This document shows positions 23,325-25,184 of a stretch of DNA of 25,184 bases, piece by piece. A model generated the notes under the pieces. That model was not told where the DNA came from and did no database searches. It was given only the letters and a program-made list of their open reading frames with translations. A program made the position numbers and the translations under genes. The DNA comes from a virus: positions 1 to 25,184 of IMG/VR virus record IMGVR_UViG_3300027901_000377, one strand, 5' to 3'. The stretch's first letter is position 1; every line of letters starts with the position of its first letter.

Positions 23325-24133
23325 AATATTTTAATTTCTAATTTTAAAGGTTCTTTTACAGTTTTCCGAATTCGATTTATAAAATCTATAATTTCTTGAG
23401 TACTCGCTTTGCCATTATTAGTAATTACGTTTAAATATTTAGATATAGTTAAGTTAGGAGACTTAATAGCTCTAATTTCTTTTTCATAAGGTCTTAATGC
23501 ATAATGATTTACGAAAATACCACCCGCACTATATCCCTTTGGAAAATTTTTTCTATATCCCCTAACTTGCTCAATTAATTTATGATTTATTTTTTGTTTT
23601 TTAAATGTAAATAAAGCCGAAATTAATATTTCTTTTTTATCTTGTAAAATAGAATATCTTCTTCCAAATTGTAAGTTTTCTTTTTGATAATAGTGTTTAT
23701 CTCCATTCAAATCTATTGTTTTAACTCCTATTAGATAGTCAGATATAGTATACTTTCCACTGCCAGAATTCATTACTATTGCTCCACCTATAGTTCCAGG
23801 TATTCCTATTAATCCTTCAAAACCCGTTAATTGTTTTTTAATAATTTCATTAATGAAAACATTAGTAAGATAACTACAACTTACAAGAAAAGAGTTTGGT
23901 TTTTCTAATGGTATTAATATTCGTTCTATTTTTTTTAAACAAATTACCCTTTTTATAGTGTTATTAAGAAGAACATTAGTCCCCCCTGCTAAAACTTCAA
24001 ATTTCGTTCCCTTTAAATCTTTAATTAGCCCAATCAATTCTCCTACTGTTTCTGGAAACCATATTTTTTTTGCTATTGAGTTTAATCGAAAAGAATTATA
24101 ATTTTTTAAATTAAAGTTTTTATAATATTTCAT
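23321..24133 (-). CDS. MurB-like FAD-binding protein with the catalytic serine replaced
   Basis: The 270-residue protein resembles UDP-N-acetylenolpyruvoylglucosamine reductase: YNSFRLNS (12-19, the N-term TxR-type region), VLAGGTNVLL (47-56, FAD pyrophosphate loop), GIPGTIGGAIVMN (110-122), FGRRYSI (156-162), SAGGIFVN (202-209) and a C-terminal Glu266 in KLEIKIL. In true MurB the AG-S-F motif supplies the serine that protonates the flavin-reduced intermediate. Here that position is Gly205. It may therefore be a MurB relative with a changed reaction or only FAD/sugar binding. I start it at ATG 24133 (MKYYKNF), with a 14-base overlap with the LicD gene. An upstream extension lies inside that gene. 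Confidence 0.75.
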   Translation of the reverse strand: MKYYKNFNLKNYNSFRLNSIAKKIWFPETVGELIGLIKDLKGTKFEVLAGGTNVLLNNTIKRVICLKKIERILIPLEKPNSFLVSCSYLTNVFINEIIKKQLTGFEGLIGIPGTIGGAIVMNSGSGKYTISDYLIGVKTIDLNGDKHYYQKENLQFGRRYSILQDKKEILISALFTFKKQKINHKLIEQVRGYRKNFPKGYSAGGIFVNHYALRPYEKEIRAIKSPNLTISKYLNVITNNGKASTQEIIDFINRIRKTVKEPLKLEIKIL

Positions 24134-24731
24134 ATTTTGCCCACCAAAATTCATCCCCTGCTTTAGGTAAAATCTGACAACCAATTCCACTTTCGGCTAT
24201 AAATTTTTTGTGAGGAATTCTCCAATTTTTTCCGTAACATAATTCCAAAACTTTTTCAGCATAAAAAGGCACTTTTGTTTTTTTACCGTAAAATTTTATT
24301 TCTTTTAGTTCTTCCATTAATTTAGCAGGAAGTACCATTAATCCTTTTATACTATCTCTAGGGTAATATCTCCATTTTTTAAGTTTAATAAAACTACATA
24401 TATCGCAGTGCATTTGTCTTTTACTTCCCTTTTCTATTGTTCCTTTATAAATACTTAAACCAGTTGAATTATTATTTATTCTGGCTTTTAAATTATGAAA
24501 TTTCCACTTAGTATCGAATCCGTTTTTTTCAAATAAACTTTTTAAATCATATTTTTTTACATCAAATTCTTCTTTAAATACTCCAATATCCAAATCTTTA
24601 TCTATAAGAATAAATCTTTTTTCTCGAATAGCTCCCAAAAGAGTTCCCAAAAATAAAAAATACCTTAAACCTATTTCATTAAAAATATCATTCATTTCGA
24701 AGAAAAATTTTTTAGCGTGATTTTCATTCAT
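24120..24731 (-). CDS. LicD family phosphotransferase
   Basis: The 203-residue protein carries the LicD/fukutin core: RYFLFLGTLLGAIRE (23-37), FILIDKDLDIGV (40-51) with Asp44, Asp46 and Asp48 in place of the usual W-D-D-D cluster, then FYGKKTKVP (147-155) and LELCYGKNWRIP (162-173). LicD proteins move phosphocholine, phosphoethanolamine or ribitol phosphate from a CDP carrier onto a glycan. The gene follows the cytidylyltransferase gene by 8 bases, a pairing that would make and then use a CDP-linked alcohol. Two to three metal-binding acids are present, so activity is likely. Confidence 0.82.
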   Translation of the reverse strand: MNENHAKKFFFEMNDIFNEIGLRYFLFLGTLLGAIREKRFILIDKDLDIGVFKEEFDVKKYDLKSLFEKNGFDTKWKFHNLKARINNNSTGLSIYKGTIEKGSKRQMHCDICSFIKLKKWRYYPRDSIKGLMVLPAKLMEELKEIKFYGKKTKVPFYAEKVLELCYGKNWRIPHKKFIAESGIGCQILPKAGDEFWWAKYEIL

Positions 24732-24739
24732 AAAAATTT

Positions 24740-25184
24740 CTATTTTTTCTTTTGCGATTTTATAATTTCTACAGCATTACGTATAATTTTTTCTTTAATT
24801 GAAGATGAAGATAATCGAGTAGTATATGGAATAAATATAATTTTATTGTGTTCTCGAAGCCAATTAATACCTTCGCTACCATATCTGTTTTTCCAATCAC
24901 TACCCAAAACGAATATATCTGCTTTGAGTTTTTTAAATTGTTTTATATCTACTAATTTAGTTTGTTTTACTACTTTGTCAACACATTTTAATTCTTTAAT
25001 AATAGCTATTCTATCTTTATAAGAAATTATAGGATATAATCCTTTATATTTTTTAATGAGTTTATCACTGCTTACCCCTACAATTAAATAATCTCCTAAT
25101 GCTTTGGCTCGTAAAAGAATATTCAAATGTCCGAAATGTAGCAAATCCCAACTTCCAGTAGTAAATATTATTTTTTTCTTAGTC
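24740..25184 (-). CDS. Cytidylyltransferase (glycerol-3-phosphate type), 5' end at window edge
   Basis: The frame runs to the window edge. Upstream of the HFGH motif it reads TKKKIIFTTGSWDLL, and the last base is a G directly before the Thr codon, as expected if the start ATG straddles the edge, so the protein is probably nearly complete (about 148 residues). It has the nucleotidyltransferase core: TTGSWDLLHFGH, RAKALGDYLIVGVSSD, VLGSDW, and RLSSSSIKEK as the ISSTxIK-type loop. These features favour the TagD glycerol-3-phosphate cytidylyltransferase group over heptose-type enzymes. It would make CDP-glycerol or a related CDP-alcohol from CTP. A phosphocholine- or other phospho-alcohol-specific role is possible, since LicD follows. 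Confidence 0.8.
   Translation of the reverse strand, partial: TKKKIIFTTGSWDLLHFGHLNILLRAKALGDYLIVGVSSDKLIKKYKGLYPIISYKDRIAIIKELKCVDKVVKQTKLVDIKQFKKLKADIFVLGSDWKNRYGSEGINWLREHNKIIFIPYTTRLSSSSIKEKIIRNAVEIIKSQKKK

Noticed and set aside
14983-25184. The minus-strand block as host chromosome beside a prophage
   Set aside because: An HNH nuclease, a phage-type unknown protein, membrane microproteins and zinc ribbons are interleaved with the glycan genes, and no integrase, attachment repeat or tRNA marks a border. I treat the whole window as one phage genome, though only longer sequence could prove it.
1-25184. CRISPR array or tandem non-coding repeat
   Set aside because: No evenly spaced direct repeats of 20 to 40 bases were seen on either strand.

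Overview
The window reads as part of the genome of a tailed double-stranded DNA phage (Caudoviricetes) with an A+T-rich genome. The left 14.7 kb is a canonical tail-morphogenesis operon on the plus strand. The right 10.5 kb is a dense minus-strand block of phage accessory genes. Shine-Dalgarno sites (AAGGAGG-type) precede most genes, many genes overlap by 1 to 20 bases, and AGA is the usual arginine codon. The host cannot be named. A MurB-like protein and teichoic-acid-type enzymes (cytidylyltransferase, LicD) point to a bacterium, and this is inference.

Plus strand, 1-14672: a partial tail-terminator-like gene, a small membrane/coiled-coil protein, the major tail tube protein, a small helical protein, then the tail assembly chaperone pair. 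The second chaperone frame overlaps the first at a GGGGG run (a probable programmed frameshift) and is interrupted by a 348-residue intein with a LAGLIDADG endonuclease. Next come an 844-residue tape measure protein, a Dit-like protein, several small virion or accessory proteins, a tail-fibre-like protein, and a 1202-residue hub. In the hub, lectin-like and beta-helix modules lie N-terminal to the gp27-like part. Two further probable tail-tip proteins end the operon. A strong intrinsic terminator lies about 200 bases beyond the last stop.

Minus strand, 25184-14693 (convergent with the tail operon): reading in the direction of transcription, a cytidylyltransferase (TagD-like), a LicD-type phosphotransferase, a MurB-like flavoprotein lacking the usual catalytic serine, a GT-B glycosyltransferase, a DxD glycosyltransferase, a GT2 glycosyltransferase, an MptE/DUF115-like protein and a second DxD paralogue. 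These are followed by a permuted NlpC/P60 hydrolase, a phage protein of unknown family, a multi-pass membrane protein, an HNH homing endonuclease and a second MptE-like protein. The block ends with a run of very small genes, several of them zinc ribbons, around a PD-(D/E)XK nuclease fused to a winged-helix-like region.

The glycan genes form one translationally coupled unit that looks able to make a CDP-activated alcohol, transfer it, and build a short glycan. Likely targets are the host envelope (superinfection exclusion, receptor masking) or the virion itself. The most unusual points are the intein in a frameshifted tail chaperone, the phage cytidylyltransferase-LicD-MurB-like pathway, the inverted domain order in the hub, and the cluster of zinc-ribbon microproteins. 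No tRNA, CRISPR, integrase or attachment site was seen. No stretch longer than about 130 bases lacks a gene once the small genes are counted.
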